Shown: positions 55,301 to 64,000 of the stretch, piece by piece
Layout: every line of letters starts with the position of its first letter
Numbering within the stretch: the first letter of the stretch is position 1
Assembly (NCBI RefSeq): GCF_000190635.1
Contig: NC_015172.1
Span: 2,666,001-2,730,000 of the forward strand
Source of the DNA: Syntrophobotulus glycolicus DSM 8271
Lineage (GTDB): Bacteria > Bacillota > Desulfitobacteriia > Desulfitobacteriales > Syntrophobotulaceae
Reading direction: 5' to 3'
Length of the DNA stretch: 64,000 nucleotides
Made by a program: the position numbers and the translations under genes
The notes under the pieces: model-generated
Told to the model about the DNA's origin: nothing
Database searches by the model: none
Seen by the model: the letters and a program-made list of their open reading frames with translations, nothing else

Positions 55301-56928
55301 CTTGAGGTAATGATTTCTTCCCTGATTCCGTCAATCGGCGGGTTGGTGACTTGGGCAAAAAGCTGTTTGAAATAAAGGTACAGCATCTGCGGTTTCTCAG
55401 ATAATACAGCCAGCGGAGAATCCGCGCCCATCGCCCCGACAGGGTCGAGAGCGTCGACAGCCATCGGATAGATCATTTTCTCAATATCTTCAGAAGTATA
55501 ACCAAATGCTTTCTGCTGCTGAATAAGCTCCTCCCCGGCTTCCTTTTCTTCAGCCTTCTCCACCGGGACATCACTTAATTTTACAATATGCTGATTAATC
55601 CATTCTTCATAAGGATAAGACACGGCGACACTCTTTTTTATTTCCTCATCGGAAATAATTCTTTTGGCCGCGGTATCGATCAGCAGCATTTTACCTGGTT
55701 CCAGCCTGCCTTTGTATTCTACGTTTTCCGGTTTAATATCCAAAACCCCTACTTCGGAAGCCAGGATGACCTTATCGTCTTTGGTGACATAATACCTGGA
55801 AGGCCTGAGTCCGTTCCTGTCCAATACCCCGCCAATCACCGTACCGTCGGTGAAACCCATGGCAGCGGGTCCGTCCCAGGGTTCCATCACAAAATTATGG
55901 AATTCGTAAAAATCGGTTTTTTCTTTGGACATCAACTCATTCTTTTCCCAGGGTTCAGGAATCATCATCATCACGGCATGCGGAAGAGACCTTCCGGCCA
56001 GGTGGATAAACTCCAGGCTGTTGTCAAACATGGCCGAGTCACTGCCCGACTCGTCAACAATGGGATAAACTTTGGAAATATCGTCAAACAAGGAGGAATC
56101 AATACATTTCTGTCTCGCCCTCATCCAGTTTACATTGCCTCGTATGGTGTTGATTTCACCATTGTGCACAAGATATCTGTTGGGATGCGCTCTCTCCCAG
56201 CTGGGGAAAGTGTTGGTGCTGAACCTGGAATGAACCATCGCCAATGCCGATATAAAGTCCAAATCGGAAAGGTCCAGATAGAAATTTCTGAGCTGTTCCG
56301 CCGTAAGCATCCCTTTATAGACGATCGTCTTTGCCGAGAGACTGGCAACATAGAATGTTCCGCCTTTTTCTTCACACATTGGAACGATCGCTTTTTCCGC
56401 TCTTTTTCTTATCACATAAAGCTTTCTCTCAAAAGCCATTTCATCGGTAATTCCGGGACTTTTTTCAATAAAGACCTGAATAAAACGCGGCATGACCGCT
56501 TTGGCGCTTTCGCCGATTTCCAACATATTAATAGGAACTTCGCGCCACCCCAGAATTTTCTGGCCTTCTTCTTCCACAATCTTCTCAAAGGTTTCCATCT
56601 GCGTCCTGCGGAAATCATCGTAGCGGTGGGCAAAGATCATCCCTACCCCATAGCTTCCCTTTTCAGGCAAATCAAAGCCAAGCACCTCACATTCTCTTGT
56701 GAAGAAATCGTGAGGGATCTGAACCAGAATACCCGCTCCGTCACCGGTTTTTTCATCAGCTCCGCTCGCGCCCCTGTGAGACAGGTTTTCCAGGACAGTT
56801 AAAGCTTCCTCAACAATGTCATGTGATTTCTCACCCTTAATGTTTACGACAAACCCCATCCCACACGCATCATGCTCAAATGCCGGATCGTAAAGACCCT
56901 GTTTTTTTGGTAATCCATAATTTTCCAT
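52372..56928 (-). CDS. gltB: Glutamate synthase large (alpha) subunit
   Basis: 1,518 residues from ATG 56928. A propeptide of 21 residues precedes the catalytic Cys22 (HDACGMGF), which becomes N-terminal after cleavage. The glutaminase domain runs to about residue 430, followed by the central domain, the FMN synthase domain ([26 protein letters not shown]) with the [3Fe-4S] cysteines ([15 protein letters not shown]), and the C-terminal beta-helix ([13 protein letters not shown]). It forms glutamate from glutamine and 2-oxoglutarate. Confidence 0.97.
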   Translation of the reverse strand: MENYGLPKKQGLYDPAFEHDACGMGFVVNIKGEKSHDIVEEALTVLENLSHRGASGADEKTGDGAGILVQIPHDFFTRECEVLGFDLPEKGSYGVGMIFAHRYDDFRRTQMETFEKIVEEEGQKILGWREVPINMLEIGESAKAVMPRFIQVFIEKSPGITDEMAFERKLYVIRKRAEKAIVPMCEEKGGTFYVASLSAKTIVYKGMLTAEQLRNFYLDLSDLDFISALAMVHSRFSTNTFPSWERAHPNRYLVHNGEINTIRGNVNWMRARQKCIDSSLFDDISKVYPIVDESGSDSAMFDNSLEFIHLAGRSLPHAVMMMIPEPWEKNELMSKEKTDFYEFHNFVMEPWDGPAAMGFTDGTVIGGVLDRNGLRPSRYYVTKDDKVILASEVGVLDIKPENVEYKGRLEPGKMLLIDTAAKRIISDEEIKKSVAVSYPYEEWINQHIVKLSDVPVEKAEEKEAGEELIQQQKAFGYTSEDIEKMIYPMAVDALDPVGAMGADSPLAVLSEKPQMLYLYFKQLFAQVTNPPIDGIREEIITSSSMLLGNAGNLLDPHRENTASIFLESPILTNEQLKAIQCLRHEQFKITTISILYKAADGAKAMEKALNRIFREADKAISEGVNIVILSDRGVNKEYAAIPALLASAGLHHHLIRRENRTNVGIVLESGEAREVHHFCTLIGYGVTAINPYLAYETIRDLAEKGQTNGRSYAEAKKNYIKAAVKGILKVLTKMGISTMRSYHGAQIFEAVGLKKDLIDKYFTFTSSRIEGIGLEEIALENQMRHQSAFEENILYAETLETGGFFQCKDDGEIHMYNPETIYMLQRACREGNYGLYKEYSKKINNEEIYTLRNLLAFNISAGDTIPIEEVESVEAIVKRFKTGAMSYGSISREAHECLATAMNRLGGKSNSGEGGEDPDRFEPLVNGDSICSAIKQVASGRFGVTSNYLSNAVEIQIKMAQGAKPGEGGQLPGRKVYPAIAKVRHSTPGVDLISPPPHHDIYSIEDLAELIHDLKNANREANINVKLVSEVGVGTIAAGVAKGKADVILISGYDGGTGASPRTSIKNTGLPWELGLAETHQTLVLNKLRDRVVLETDGKLLSGRDVVIAAMLGAEEYGFSTTPLIAMGCVMMRVCNLNTCPVGIATQDEKLRKYFAGKPEHVENFMRFVAQEMREIMAKLGFRTVNEMVGRTDKLKNKENIKNWKASQLDLSKILYQPYAGSDIGRYKTQPQNHMIEESLDMKKLLRMCKPALESKKSIRAKLKINNVDRVVGTIIGNEISKRYGEEGLPEDTIKLTFVGSAGQSFGAFVPKGMSLELEGDSNDYIGKGLSGGKIVVYPPKNSDFVPEENILIGNVAFYGATSGEAYINGIAGERFCVRNSGVKAVVEGVGDHGCEYMTGGKVVILGKTGRNFAAGMSGGVAYVLNFDEINCNQSIVLLESVSSEEELKEIQAMIQKHAEYTGSPLGRKILEDWKTYGRKFTKVIPKDYKRMLENIDRAHKAGLKGEEALMAAFKGEC

Positions 56929-57151
56929 AATACACACCCTTTATTGGAGTTTACACATTATGCTGTTTTAGATTCTATCAAAAATTCATCTATAAAATAA
57001 CTATTTTCGTCAAAATATTTTGTATTCATTTAGGATTTCCCAGATAAAGATCGTCATCATCATCTTAATGAATCCCCTATGTATGTTAACACATTAATTA
57101 TATATTTTTCTACTTTTTTATTCGAACCGGAAACAGGGATAAAATAACATC

Positions 57152-57177
57152 AAAAAATGTCTCAATTAAATGAGACA
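57152..57177 (-). terminator. Terminator after alr
   Basis: Stem TGTCTCA/TGAGACA with a 6-base loop, followed on the minus strand by TTTTTTG. Confidence 0.8.
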
Positions 57178-57232
57178 ACTGATTTTGGGCCCTCTTTGTC
57201 GTCCACGCAGATTGAAGCAATTTCTCAGTAGA

Positions 57233-58363
57233 TTATTTCGGAATCTGACTTGTATCGATATAGACCCGGGGCACTCTCTGTGAAATGCCGCAGAGGATTT
57301 CATAACTGATGGTCCCCGCGCATTCAGCCATTTGAGCGGCAGTGAGACTGCTTTTTCCTTCAGAACCTAAAATGGTTACTTCATCACCTATTTCGACCCC
57401 TTCGATACCGGTAACATCAATCATTGTCTGATCCATACAAATTCGCCCGATAACCGGCGCATACCGGCCTTTGACGATGACATTCCAATTATTGGACAAT
57501 GATCTTCTCAGTCCGTCCGCATAGCCTAAAGGCAGAGTCGCCACCAAGGTCGGAGCTTGCGCAATAAAGGTCCTGCCATAGCTCACACTGTCTCCCGCCG
57601 CGATTTTTTTCAGATGAACAATCCTGGCCTTTAAGGACATCAGCGGTTCAAACCCGTTTTCCCCTTCCCAATGATTCATGGGCAGCTGCCCGTAAAGCAT
57701 GAGTCCCGGGCGGCATAATTCATATTCTTGATCCCTAAGCTGCAGGATCGCGGCACTGTTGGCGACATGCCTCATGGGAATATTTAATCCGGCTGTTTTT
57801 AAGCTTTCATAAAGACCGTCAAATCTTTTTAACTGCGTAAAAGCAAAGCCAAGGTCAATTTCATCGGCTGTCGCCAGATGAGTATAGATTCCTTCGATCT
57901 CGATACCGGGAAGCTGCGCTATTTTCAAAATATTCTCCAAAGCATCTTCCTGAAAGCCAATCCTGCCCATCCCCGTATCAACCTTAATGTGCAAAATTGC
58001 GGGAATCCCCTTCTTTTCTGCCTCCAATGAAAATGCTTCCGCCTGTTCCAACCGGAAAACCTCCGGAATGATTCCTTCGGCAACGATTCTCTCCGCCTGG
58101 TCAGGCATCGTCGGGCCAATGAGCATCACTGTTACTTCCGGGAATTTTTCCCGGATTTGCAAGGCTTCTTCTAAAATCGCCACTCCAAAGCGCCTGACCC
58201 CTTCTTCTTTGAGTGTGCGGACAATCTCAAGCGCTCCATGTCCGTAAGCATTCGCTTTGACAATGGCCATCACTTCACTGTTGGTCTGCCGACAGATTCG
58301 CCGGTAATTTCTGCGTAAGGCTCCAAGATCTATACAAGCCCAAGCAGGACGCATTCCGTGCAT
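57233..58363 (-). CDS. alr: Alanine racemase
   Basis: 376 residues from ATG 58363 (GGAGGAGG upstream); an earlier open stretch overlaps the nnr gene. PLP lysine in AIVKANAYGHGALEI, catalytic Tyr in DSVSYGRTFIA, and RICMDQTMIDVTG. Makes D-alanine for peptidoglycan. Last gene of acpS-nnr-alr, with a terminator after it. Confidence 0.96.
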   Translation of the reverse strand: MHGMRPAWACIDLGALRRNYRRICRQTNSEVMAIVKANAYGHGALEIVRTLKEEGVRRFGVAILEEALQIREKFPEVTVMLIGPTMPDQAERIVAEGIIPEVFRLEQAEAFSLEAEKKGIPAILHIKVDTGMGRIGFQEDALENILKIAQLPGIEIEGIYTHLATADEIDLGFAFTQLKRFDGLYESLKTAGLNIPMRHVANSAAILQLRDQEYELCRPGLMLYGQLPMNHWEGENGFEPLMSLKARIVHLKKIAAGDSVSYGRTFIAQAPTLVATLPLGYADGLRRSLSNNWNVIVKGRYAPVIGRICMDQTMIDVTGIEGVEIGDEVTILGSEGKSSLTAAQMAECAGTISYEILCGISQRVPRVYIDTSQIPK

Positions 58364-58394
58364 TATTCCCTCCTCCAATCCTACCGAATTCGGA

Positions 58395-59966
58395 TTATTC
58401 TTCAACTTCCAGGGTCTTCCTGACCTTAGGAAGCATATCGGCGACTTCCGCAGCCGTAAACCCGGCAGACCCATAAATCCCGCTTAATTCATCGGCTGCC
58501 CGGCCATGCAGAAATGTCCCCAGACAGGCTGCCCCGAGCAAAGGGACTCCCTGAGCGGCATAAGCCATGATGCATCCTGTCAGCACATCACCTGTCCCTC
58601 CGGTACCGAGCCCGGGGTTGCCGGTCGGATTAAGGAATACCCGGCCATCCGGGGAAGCAATGACCGTTACCGCTCCTTTTAAGACAACGATAGCACCCCA
58701 TTCTATGGCCTTAGCCAAAGCCAGTTCCACTCTGCTCTCCTGAACCTCCAAAACAGTGCATTGACAAAGCCGGGCCATTTCTCCCGGATGGGGAGTCACG
58801 ACCAGAGATCCCTGCCCTTTTCGCAGGGAAAGCAGCTCGGGCTGTCCGGCGACCAGATTTAAGGCGTCGGCATCAAGAATGACCGGAACTGAAGTATCCG
58901 CCAGGATACTCTTGATCACGGGAAGAAAACCGCTGTTTGGCTTTAACCCGGGACCAACCGCACAGGCATCAGCTTCGGTCAGTCTTTCCAATACAGCATT
59001 CCAGGCGCCCTGCCCCAGCATTTCGTAATCAGGCGCAGGCCAGACTGTTCCTTCAATCACACCCCGGTCAACCGTTTCCACAATTCCCTCCGGGACAACC
59101 ATTTGCAGCAGCCCAATCCCGCTGCGCAAAGCACCGCGCCCCCCCAGAACTACCGCTCCGCTCATCCCTACCGATCCCCCGATAAAGACGCCTGTACCAT
59201 GTGTTCCCTTATGTCCCTGCCGGTTCCTGACCGGAATAAGGGGCTGAATAATCTCAGCTGTTAATAAATAGGTCGTAATTTTTTCTTCATATATGATATT
59301 CTCCGGGATAGAAATTTGATCAATCAGCAGTTCACCGGTATAGACCGGCCCTTCCCCGAGAAAATGCCCAAGCTTGGCCAGTCCAAAGGTTACGGTATAG
59401 TCAGCCTTGACCGCTGTGCTTGATACTTTACCACTATCCGCTTCCAAACCGCTTGCAATATCTACCGCCAATACCGGAGCACTGCATTTGTTCATTTCCG
59501 CGACATACTTTTGCGTAAGGTCAGGCAAGCTTCCTTTAAATCCCGTCCCATAGAGAGCGTCAATGACAATATCGGCCTGGATCAGAGCCAGTCTGAAAAG
59601 GCGAATCTGCATTTCATCTTCGACCTGAACGATCTTACCGCCCATTTTTAAATAAAGCTCATAATTCAAACGGGCATCCCCGCCCAGTTCTCCTCCCCCG
59701 GCAAAGAAAAAAACGGTAACTTCCATCCCGGATACAGAAAGATGACGGGCAACCGCAAAGCCGTCTCCGCCATTATTTCCTTTACCGATTAAGATGACCG
59801 CCTTTTTCCCCGGTATTTTGGGTTGTCTTTCCCCATGTAATATTTTTCTGACCTGACGGACTACAGCCAGGGCGGCATTTTCCATCAGGACTATCCCGGG
59901 TATGCCAAATTTATTGATGGTATTGGCATCGATATTCCTCATCTGGCCGGCAGTGACTAAACGCAT
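58395..59966 (-). CDS. nnr: Bifunctional NAD(P)HX epimerase/dehydratase
   Basis: 523 residues from ATG 59966 (AAGGAGG upstream). N-terminal YjeF_N epimerase domain (NIDANTINKFGIPGIVLMENAA, LIGKGNNGGDGFAVARHL) and C-terminal ADP-dependent dehydratase domain (VVTPHPGEMARL, GNPGLGTGGTGDVLTG). Repairs hydrated NAD(P)H. Confidence 0.95.
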   Translation of the reverse strand: MRLVTAGQMRNIDANTINKFGIPGIVLMENAALAVVRQVRKILHGERQPKIPGKKAVILIGKGNNGGDGFAVARHLSVSGMEVTVFFFAGGGELGGDARLNYELYLKMGGKIVQVEDEMQIRLFRLALIQADIVIDALYGTGFKGSLPDLTQKYVAEMNKCSAPVLAVDIASGLEADSGKVSSTAVKADYTVTFGLAKLGHFLGEGPVYTGELLIDQISIPENIIYEEKITTYLLTAEIIQPLIPVRNRQGHKGTHGTGVFIGGSVGMSGAVVLGGRGALRSGIGLLQMVVPEGIVETVDRGVIEGTVWPAPDYEMLGQGAWNAVLERLTEADACAVGPGLKPNSGFLPVIKSILADTSVPVILDADALNLVAGQPELLSLRKGQGSLVVTPHPGEMARLCQCTVLEVQESRVELALAKAIEWGAIVVLKGAVTVIASPDGRVFLNPTGNPGLGTGGTGDVLTGCIMAYAAQGVPLLGAACLGTFLHGRAADELSGIYGSAGFTAAEVADMLPKVRKTLEVEE

Positions 59967-59986
59967 CTCCTTTTCCTCCTTCGTGA

Positions 59987-60343
59987 TTAAAAGATCATCG
60001 CTGTCGCCGCAGCTTGCGTCTGATTGTGGGTAAGGCTTACACGGGCTTTTGTGCATCCCCTGTTGATCGCTATGGTCCGGGCCTTTTCACTTAAAATTAC
60101 CTCTGGTTCACCATTTTCACTGCTGATTATTTCTATATCATGCCAGGAAATCCCTCTTATTCCCGTCCCCAATGCTTTTAAAACAGCCTCTTTCCCCGCA
60201 AACCTGACTGCGAATGAGGAGATGTTCCGTCCTTTTAAAGCCTCCAGCTCCCTTGCCGAAAATAGTCTTTCCAGAATACGAGGATGTCTCCGGCAAGAAT
60301 CGGCAAACCTTTGTATTTCGATGATATCTATACCCGGATACAA
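59987..60343 (-). CDS. acpS: Holo-[acyl-carrier-protein] synthase
   Basis: 118 residues from TTG 60343 (GGAGGA upstream). Metal-binding Asp in GIDIIEIQRF and Glu in FAGKEAVLKALGTG. Adds the phosphopantetheine arm to ACP. First gene of the three-gene operon. Confidence 0.95.
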   Translation of the reverse strand: MYPGIDIIEIQRFADSCRRHPRILERLFSARELEALKGRNISSFAVRFAGKEAVLKALGTGIRGISWHDIEIISSENGEPEVILSEKARTIAINRGCTKARVSLTHNQTQAAATAMIF

Positions 60344-60426
60344 CTCGATTCCTCCTCTTTTTAAGAAAGCTGTTCCTGTCCAAATCCGGCCTGTCGTCCA
60401 TTTTCGTTTACTTTGTCCAGTACGTT

Positions 60427-61026
60427 CTATATTAAATCCCTTACTTTTATCTGTTCCTGAACTGAACTGACAACCAGAAGAATATCTCCTTCTGTCAGAA
60501 CAAACCCCGGACCGGGCGAAAAATTTTCGATTCCATTGCGGACAATCCCCACGACGGTTGCCCCGGTCAGCTCCCTGACCTTAAGTTCCCGCAATGATTT
60601 ACCGATCGCCTCAGAGTTCTTTTCTATCTCAATTTCTTCGACATCATTCCATCTGGAAATAAACCTGTCCGCATAGGTTTGAACCTTATTGAGCAAGATA
60701 TCGATTTCCCGGTCAATCGCTCTTCTGTTATCGATCAGTTTTCTCAGTTCTCCTAAAAAAGTCTGAATTTCGTTTTTTTGATTATAGGATCTTAAAAATT
60801 TCTCTGCCTGAAGCTTTGACCTGACAATGATTCCGACTCCCTGTCTGACATCAACAACATCTTCGTTCTGCAATATCGCAATAGCTCTGCGTATGGTTTC
60901 CGGGGAAACATTGAACCGTCCGGCCAATGTTGAACGTCCATGAATTTTTTCCCCTTCCCGGTATTCCCCGAGAACAACCGAATGGGCAATTTCGTTTGCT
61001 ATCTCCTGATACTTCGCTGGTTCCAA
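60427..61026 (-). CDS. GntR-type regulator with TrkA-C domain
   Basis: 199 residues from TTG 61026 (AGGACAGGG upstream); an open frame extends to 61149. The winged HTH comprises AKYQEIANEIAHSVVLGEY, GRSTLAGRFNVSPETIRRAIAIL and VVDVRQGVGIIVRS; after a helical linker comes a TrkA-C (RCK-C) domain (LRELKVRELTGATVVGIVRNG and PGFVLTEGDILLVVSS). RCK-C domains bind nucleotides such as c-di-AMP, so control of ion or osmolyte genes is plausible. It lies divergent from the aminomutase gene, a candidate target. Confidence 0.85.
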   Translation of the reverse strand: MEPAKYQEIANEIAHSVVLGEYREGEKIHGRSTLAGRFNVSPETIRRAIAILQNEDVVDVRQGVGIIVRSKLQAEKFLRSYNQKNEIQTFLGELRKLIDNRRAIDREIDILLNKVQTYADRFISRWNDVEEIEIEKNSEAIGKSLRELKVRELTGATVVGIVRNGIENFSPGPGFVLTEGDILLVVSSVQEQIKVRDLI

Positions 61027-61302
61027 GTTAATCCCTGTCCTTCCAATTATTGATATGACCTTAAAGATATTGAATAGATCAAAATACTTTTCCATACATT
61101 TTACTTCAGATACAAACGAATAACAACAGACGTTCTTTCCTCCTGCCAAGAGAAAAGATCCGACAATTAGACATTATTTCCTAAAATATGTCTATTGACA
61201 TCAGACAACTTATACTTTAATATGTAGTTGTCAGTTCGTTATTTGTCATTAATCCTGTCTTCATATCATATATTGAGTGATCTTTTTTTTTGAGAAAGGA
61301 AG

Positions 61303-62559
61303 ATGAACATGGCATTGGAAGATAAACAGATATATGAAGAATTAAGCAACCGCTACTCCATCCTACGCACGGAAGAACTCAAAAAAAAGATTGAACCCTA
61401 TCTGAAATCTCTGGAAACAATCCCTGCCGGCCTCAAGTCGGAAGAATTGTTTCAGATCAATAAGAACAATATCCTAGCCTATTTTAAAGCAGAGCCCGAA
61501 AAGTGGAATGACTGGCACTGGCAGCTGAAGCACCGGATCACTGATGTGGAAACTCTGGATGGTATCGTCGGTCTTTCCGCCGTTCAAAAAAAAGAAATCT
61601 CCAAGGTCGGCCGGGTCTATCGCTGGGCTATTTCTCCTTATTATCTCAGCCTGGCCGATTTCTCCAATCCGCTTGACCCCGTTCTGATGCAAGGGCTGCC
61701 GACAGGAATGGAATTAGAAGATGACAAGGGAGAGGAAGACCCTATGGCAGAGGCCCTGACATCTCCCGCTCCCTGTATCACAAGAAGATACCCCGACCGC
61801 CTGATCATTAATGTGACCAATATGTGCGGGATGTATTGCCGGCACTGTCAGCGCCGGCGTAACATCGGCGAAATCGATTCCCATAAAAACAGACAGGACC
61901 TCAGCGCCGCTCTCGCTTATGTCCGGGAGAACCCCGAAATCAGGGATGTCTTGATTACCGGTGGGGACGCCCTATTGCTAAGCGACGAAACCCTGGACTG
62001 GCTGTTAAACGAATTGCATCAAATTCCTCATGTTGAAATCAAACGGCTTGGCACCAGAGTCCCCGTAACCCTGCCGGCGAGAATCACAGACCACTTGGTC
62101 AACATACTGGCAAAGTATCCACCCTTATATCTGAATACTCAGTTCAACCATCCAATAGAGGTAACTTTGGAGGCTAAACAAGCCGTTGACCGGTTGATCT
62201 CGGCGGGAGTCATTCTGGGTAATCAGGCTGTTCTCCTCAAAGGAATCAACAACCATCCCAATATCATGAAAAAGCTCAATCAGGAGCTTTTGAAAATAAG
62301 GGTCCGTCCCTATTACATTTTTCATGCCAAAAATATTAAAGGAACAAAGCATTTCATTCCCTCTATTCAGGAGGGGCTTGCCGTGATGGAGCATCTCCGC
62401 GGCTATACTTCAGGATTAGCCGTTCCTACTTATATTATCAATGCTCCCAAAGGCGGAGGGAAGATACCCCTTCTGCCCCAGTATCTCCTGTCCCTCAATG
62501 AAAATAAAGCGGTTTTCCGTTCCTGGGAAGGCAATGTCGTGCATTATGAGACTCCATAA
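61303..62559 (+). CDS. Glutamate 2,3-aminomutase (KamA family)
   Basis: 418 residues. Radical SAM motif CGMYCRHC (CxxxCxxC) near residue 174. The PLP region is YIINAPKGGGK. Two substrate-recognition residues differ from lysine 2,3-aminomutase: the Asp in the YYIYxCD motif is Lys here (YYIFHAKNIKG), and the Asp of YVVDAPGGGGK is Asn. This Lys/Asn pair is the one reported for glutamate 2,3-aminomutase, which makes beta-glutamate, an osmolyte. The start ATG 61303 has AAAGGA upstream; ATG 61309 is an alternative. Confidence 0.8.
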   Translation: MNMALEDKQIYEELSNRYSILRTEELKKKIEPYLKSLETIPAGLKSEELFQINKNNILAYFKAEPEKWNDWHWQLKHRITDVETLDGIVGLSAVQKKEISKVGRVYRWAISPYYLSLADFSNPLDPVLMQGLPTGMELEDDKGEEDPMAEALTSPAPCITRRYPDRLIINVTNMCGMYCRHCQRRRNIGEIDSHKNRQDLSAALAYVRENPEIRDVLITGGDALLLSDETLDWLLNELHQIPHVEIKRLGTRVPVTLPARITDHLVNILAKYPPLYLNTQFNHPIEVTLEAKQAVDRLISAGVILGNQAVLLKGINNHPNIMKKLNQELLKIRVRPYYIFHAKNIKGTKHFIPSIQEGLAVMEHLRGYTSGLAVPTYIINAPKGGGKIPLLPQYLLSLNENKAVFRSWEGNVVHYETP

Positions 62560-63482
62560 TTTTTGCCTTGCCAGCTGTCCCGATTTTCAAGTTCTTTTTC
62601 GATCGCATTAATGACCTCCCATTTTTTCCTGGTCCACTGAGGTGCAATGACCTGTCCCAGTGGGCCATCTCCCATTAATCGGTGTATGATAACGGCCGGA
62701 GGGAGGATTTCCACAATATCAGCGATCAGCTCAATATACTCCTCTAAGGTCATTAATTTGAATTCTTTTCGTTCAAAGAGCCCGGCAAGAGCCGTCCCTT
62801 TTAATACGTGCAAGGAATGGAGCTTTATTCCCTGAATATCCAATTTGCTCATTTCTCTTGCCGTTGCCAGCATCTGGCTGCGGTCCTCACAGGGAAGCCC
62901 TAAAATCACATGCACACAAACCCTGATGCCCCGTGCTCTCAGCTTGTGGAAAGCTTCCAGAAAACAGGCATAGTCATGTCCCCGGTTAAGCCAGGCCAAG
63001 GTGGAATCATGTATCGACTGCAGGCCCAGTTCTATCCATAAATAAGTTTTCCGGTTGATTTTTTCAAGAACATGGAGTACTTCTTCATTGATGCAGTCCG
63101 GTCTTGTGGAGACCGCTAACCCTACAACATCCTTTAGCGCCAAAGCCTCGTCATAAAGCTTTTGCAAATCATCGGGGTCGGCATATGTGCCTGTAAATGA
63201 CTGAAAGTAGGCTATATATTTTGCTTTCGGCCATTTTTTTTTGGTCCTCTCTCTGACTTCACCGAACTGTTCGGCAAGCGTCAATGCCCTGTCTCCGGCA
63301 AAATCGCCCGAACCTTTGGTACTGCAGAATATACAGCCATGTGTGCTCAGGCTCCCATCCCTGTTCGGACAGGTAAATCCTCCGTCGAAGGCTACCTTGA
63401 TGACCTTTTCACCAAAGACCTGACGCAGGTGGTGATTAAACCCATGATATCTTTTCTTGTCCCATCTTCTACATTCAGTCAT
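62544..63482 (-). CDS. TIGR01212-family radical SAM protein
   Basis: 312 residues. Cluster cysteines in FTCPNRDGSLSTHGCIFC; further motifs SFTGTYADPDDLQ, VGLAVSTRPDCI, LWIELGLQSIHD. YtqA-like proteins are widespread in Firmicutes; their function is uncertain. The 3' end overlaps that of the aminomutase by 16 bp. Confidence 0.9.
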   Translation of the reverse strand: MTECRRWDKKRYHGFNHHLRQVFGEKVIKVAFDGGFTCPNRDGSLSTHGCIFCSTKGSGDFAGDRALTLAEQFGEVRERTKKKWPKAKYIAYFQSFTGTYADPDDLQKLYDEALALKDVVGLAVSTRPDCINEEVLHVLEKINRKTYLWIELGLQSIHDSTLAWLNRGHDYACFLEAFHKLRARGIRVCVHVILGLPCEDRSQMLATAREMSKLDIQGIKLHSLHVLKGTALAGLFERKEFKLMTLEEYIELIADIVEILPPAVIIHRLMGDGPLGQVIAPQWTRKKWEVINAIEKELENRDSWQGKNYGVS

Positions 63483-63650
63483 AGCTGCTCCCTTTGCTCT
63501 TTGGGGGACTTTTCATTTTTCTTTGCCCGCAAAAACGATGATTTATTCATCCAAAAGATAAATATTCCCCTGATAAATTACGATAAATTATTATCGGATT
63601 TATTTTTTATTATAGCAGGAAAAAATTTTTTTGATAAATGGTGAACATTT

Positions 63651-64000
63651 ATGATCATAAACACACAGGACAGTCTTAAATTTCTGGTGGAAAATACAAA
63701 TGATGCTTATATTCTGTTCCAAACGATTGGAAGAGAAGACCGGACCATTGATTTAACGATAGTGGAAATCAGTGCGTCATTTGAAAAGATTGCCGGATAT
63801 CAGAGAGAGGAGCTTCTCCATAAAGACCTTAAAGAGCTCTTTCCGGACTCCCGCTCTGATCATCCGGACTGGGCTGAAGTATTAAAAAATACTGTCTTAC
63901 ATCATCAGCTCCTGTCTTTTGAATATTTCTCCAATCTAAATGAAACGTACTATTCTGTCATCATCATTCCCTTCACCTCAAAGCAACGGCTGGTTTATTT
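63651..64000 (+). CDS. PAS-domain signalling protein, partial
   Basis: At least 116 residues, open at the window edge. A PAS domain is seen: KFLVENTNDAYILFQ, VEISASFEKIAGYQREELLHKD, LKELFPDSRSD and FEYFSNLNETYYSVIIIPF. The output domain (diguanylate cyclase, histidine kinase or HD-GYP) lies beyond the window. The ribosome binding site is weak. Confidence 0.8.
   Translation, partial: MIINTQDSLKFLVENTNDAYILFQTIGREDRTIDLTIVEISASFEKIAGYQREELLHKDLKELFPDSRSDHPDWAEVLKNTVLHHQLLSFEYFSNLNETYYSVIIIPFTSKQRLVY

Noticed and set aside
55588-56802. 404-residue frame antisense to gltB
   Set aside because: Shadow of a well-conserved gene; residue pattern is that of reversed codon bias, with no ribosome binding site or motif.

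Overview
The window looks like a chromosome segment from an anaerobic, low-to-mid GC, endospore-forming, motile Firmicute. The gene content (NAD-linked formate dehydrogenase with NuoE/NuoF-like subunits, YtvI-type sporulation permease, EndoA/EndoAI, MurT/GatD, CIRCE-controlled groESL, glutamate 2,3-aminomutase) and strong AGGAGG ribosome binding sites fit the Clostridia, plausibly the Peptococcaceae (Dehalobacter/Desulfitobacterium relatives). The genus is inference. No rRNA, tRNA or CRISPR array was seen.

Left accessory region (1-8.3 kb). Positions 1-3.85 kb are the end of a Mu-like transposable prophage: a DDE transposase running off the window edge, small early genes, and a divergent HTH repressor flanked by repeated operator-like boxes. 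The prophage end cuts off the 5' part of an FkbM methyltransferase gene. This is followed by remnants and genes of a glycan cluster (sugar epimerase/dehydratase, RmlC-like epimerase, broken family 2 glycosyltransferase) and a radical SAM/SPASM gene paired with an unknown 120-residue protein. The cluster lies beside motAB, yaaR and cheR, so a role in flagellin or surface glycosylation is possible.

8.4-13.7 kb is ordinary: motA, motB, a Tat-exported M28 peptidase, yaaR, cheR, ytvI. At 13.7-16.7 kb is an ABC-2 transporter operon preceded by a 67-codon ORF with a perfect ribosome binding site and an attenuator-like hairpin.

16.7-22.56 kb is a tandem integration hotspot at the 3' end of guaA. Two elements with related tyrosine recombinases lie side by side. 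The guaA 3' end plus its terminator (78 bp) is repeated 3,320 bp away, and a 335-bp integrase segment is repeated 3,712 bp apart. Each integrase copy is broken at a different side. Three of the four toxin-antitoxin genes in the outer element (higA, higB, hicA) carry frameshifts; the inner element has an intact higBA pair.

22.5-27.4 kb: hpt-guaA, a secreted protein and an ABC-F ATPase. 27.4-28.9 kb is a small graveyard (nucleotidyltransferase remnant, integrase remnant, strong hairpins). 28.9-64 kb is core genome: groESL with CIRCE; a variant PII protein with mobA and a glutaredoxin; degV; marR; NYN-domain protein; a 5-formyl-THF cyclo-ligase/NuoE/NuoF/formate dehydrogenase operon; a cluster of three consensus DnaA boxes beside tsaD; amidohydrolase-tsaE-tsaB-rimI-tsaD; EndoAI-EndoA; MurT-GatD; gamma-carbonic anhydrase; DUF2325 and HD-GYP proteins; gltBD; acpS-nnr-alr; a GntR/TrkA-C regulator; a probable glutamate 2,3-aminomutase; a TIGR01212 radical SAM protein; and the start of a PAS protein. 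I did not find a complete system that I would call wholly new. The best leads are the peptide/attenuator/ABC locus, the tandem guaA islands, the DnaA-box cluster and the cysteine-rich extension of the NuoF-like subunit.
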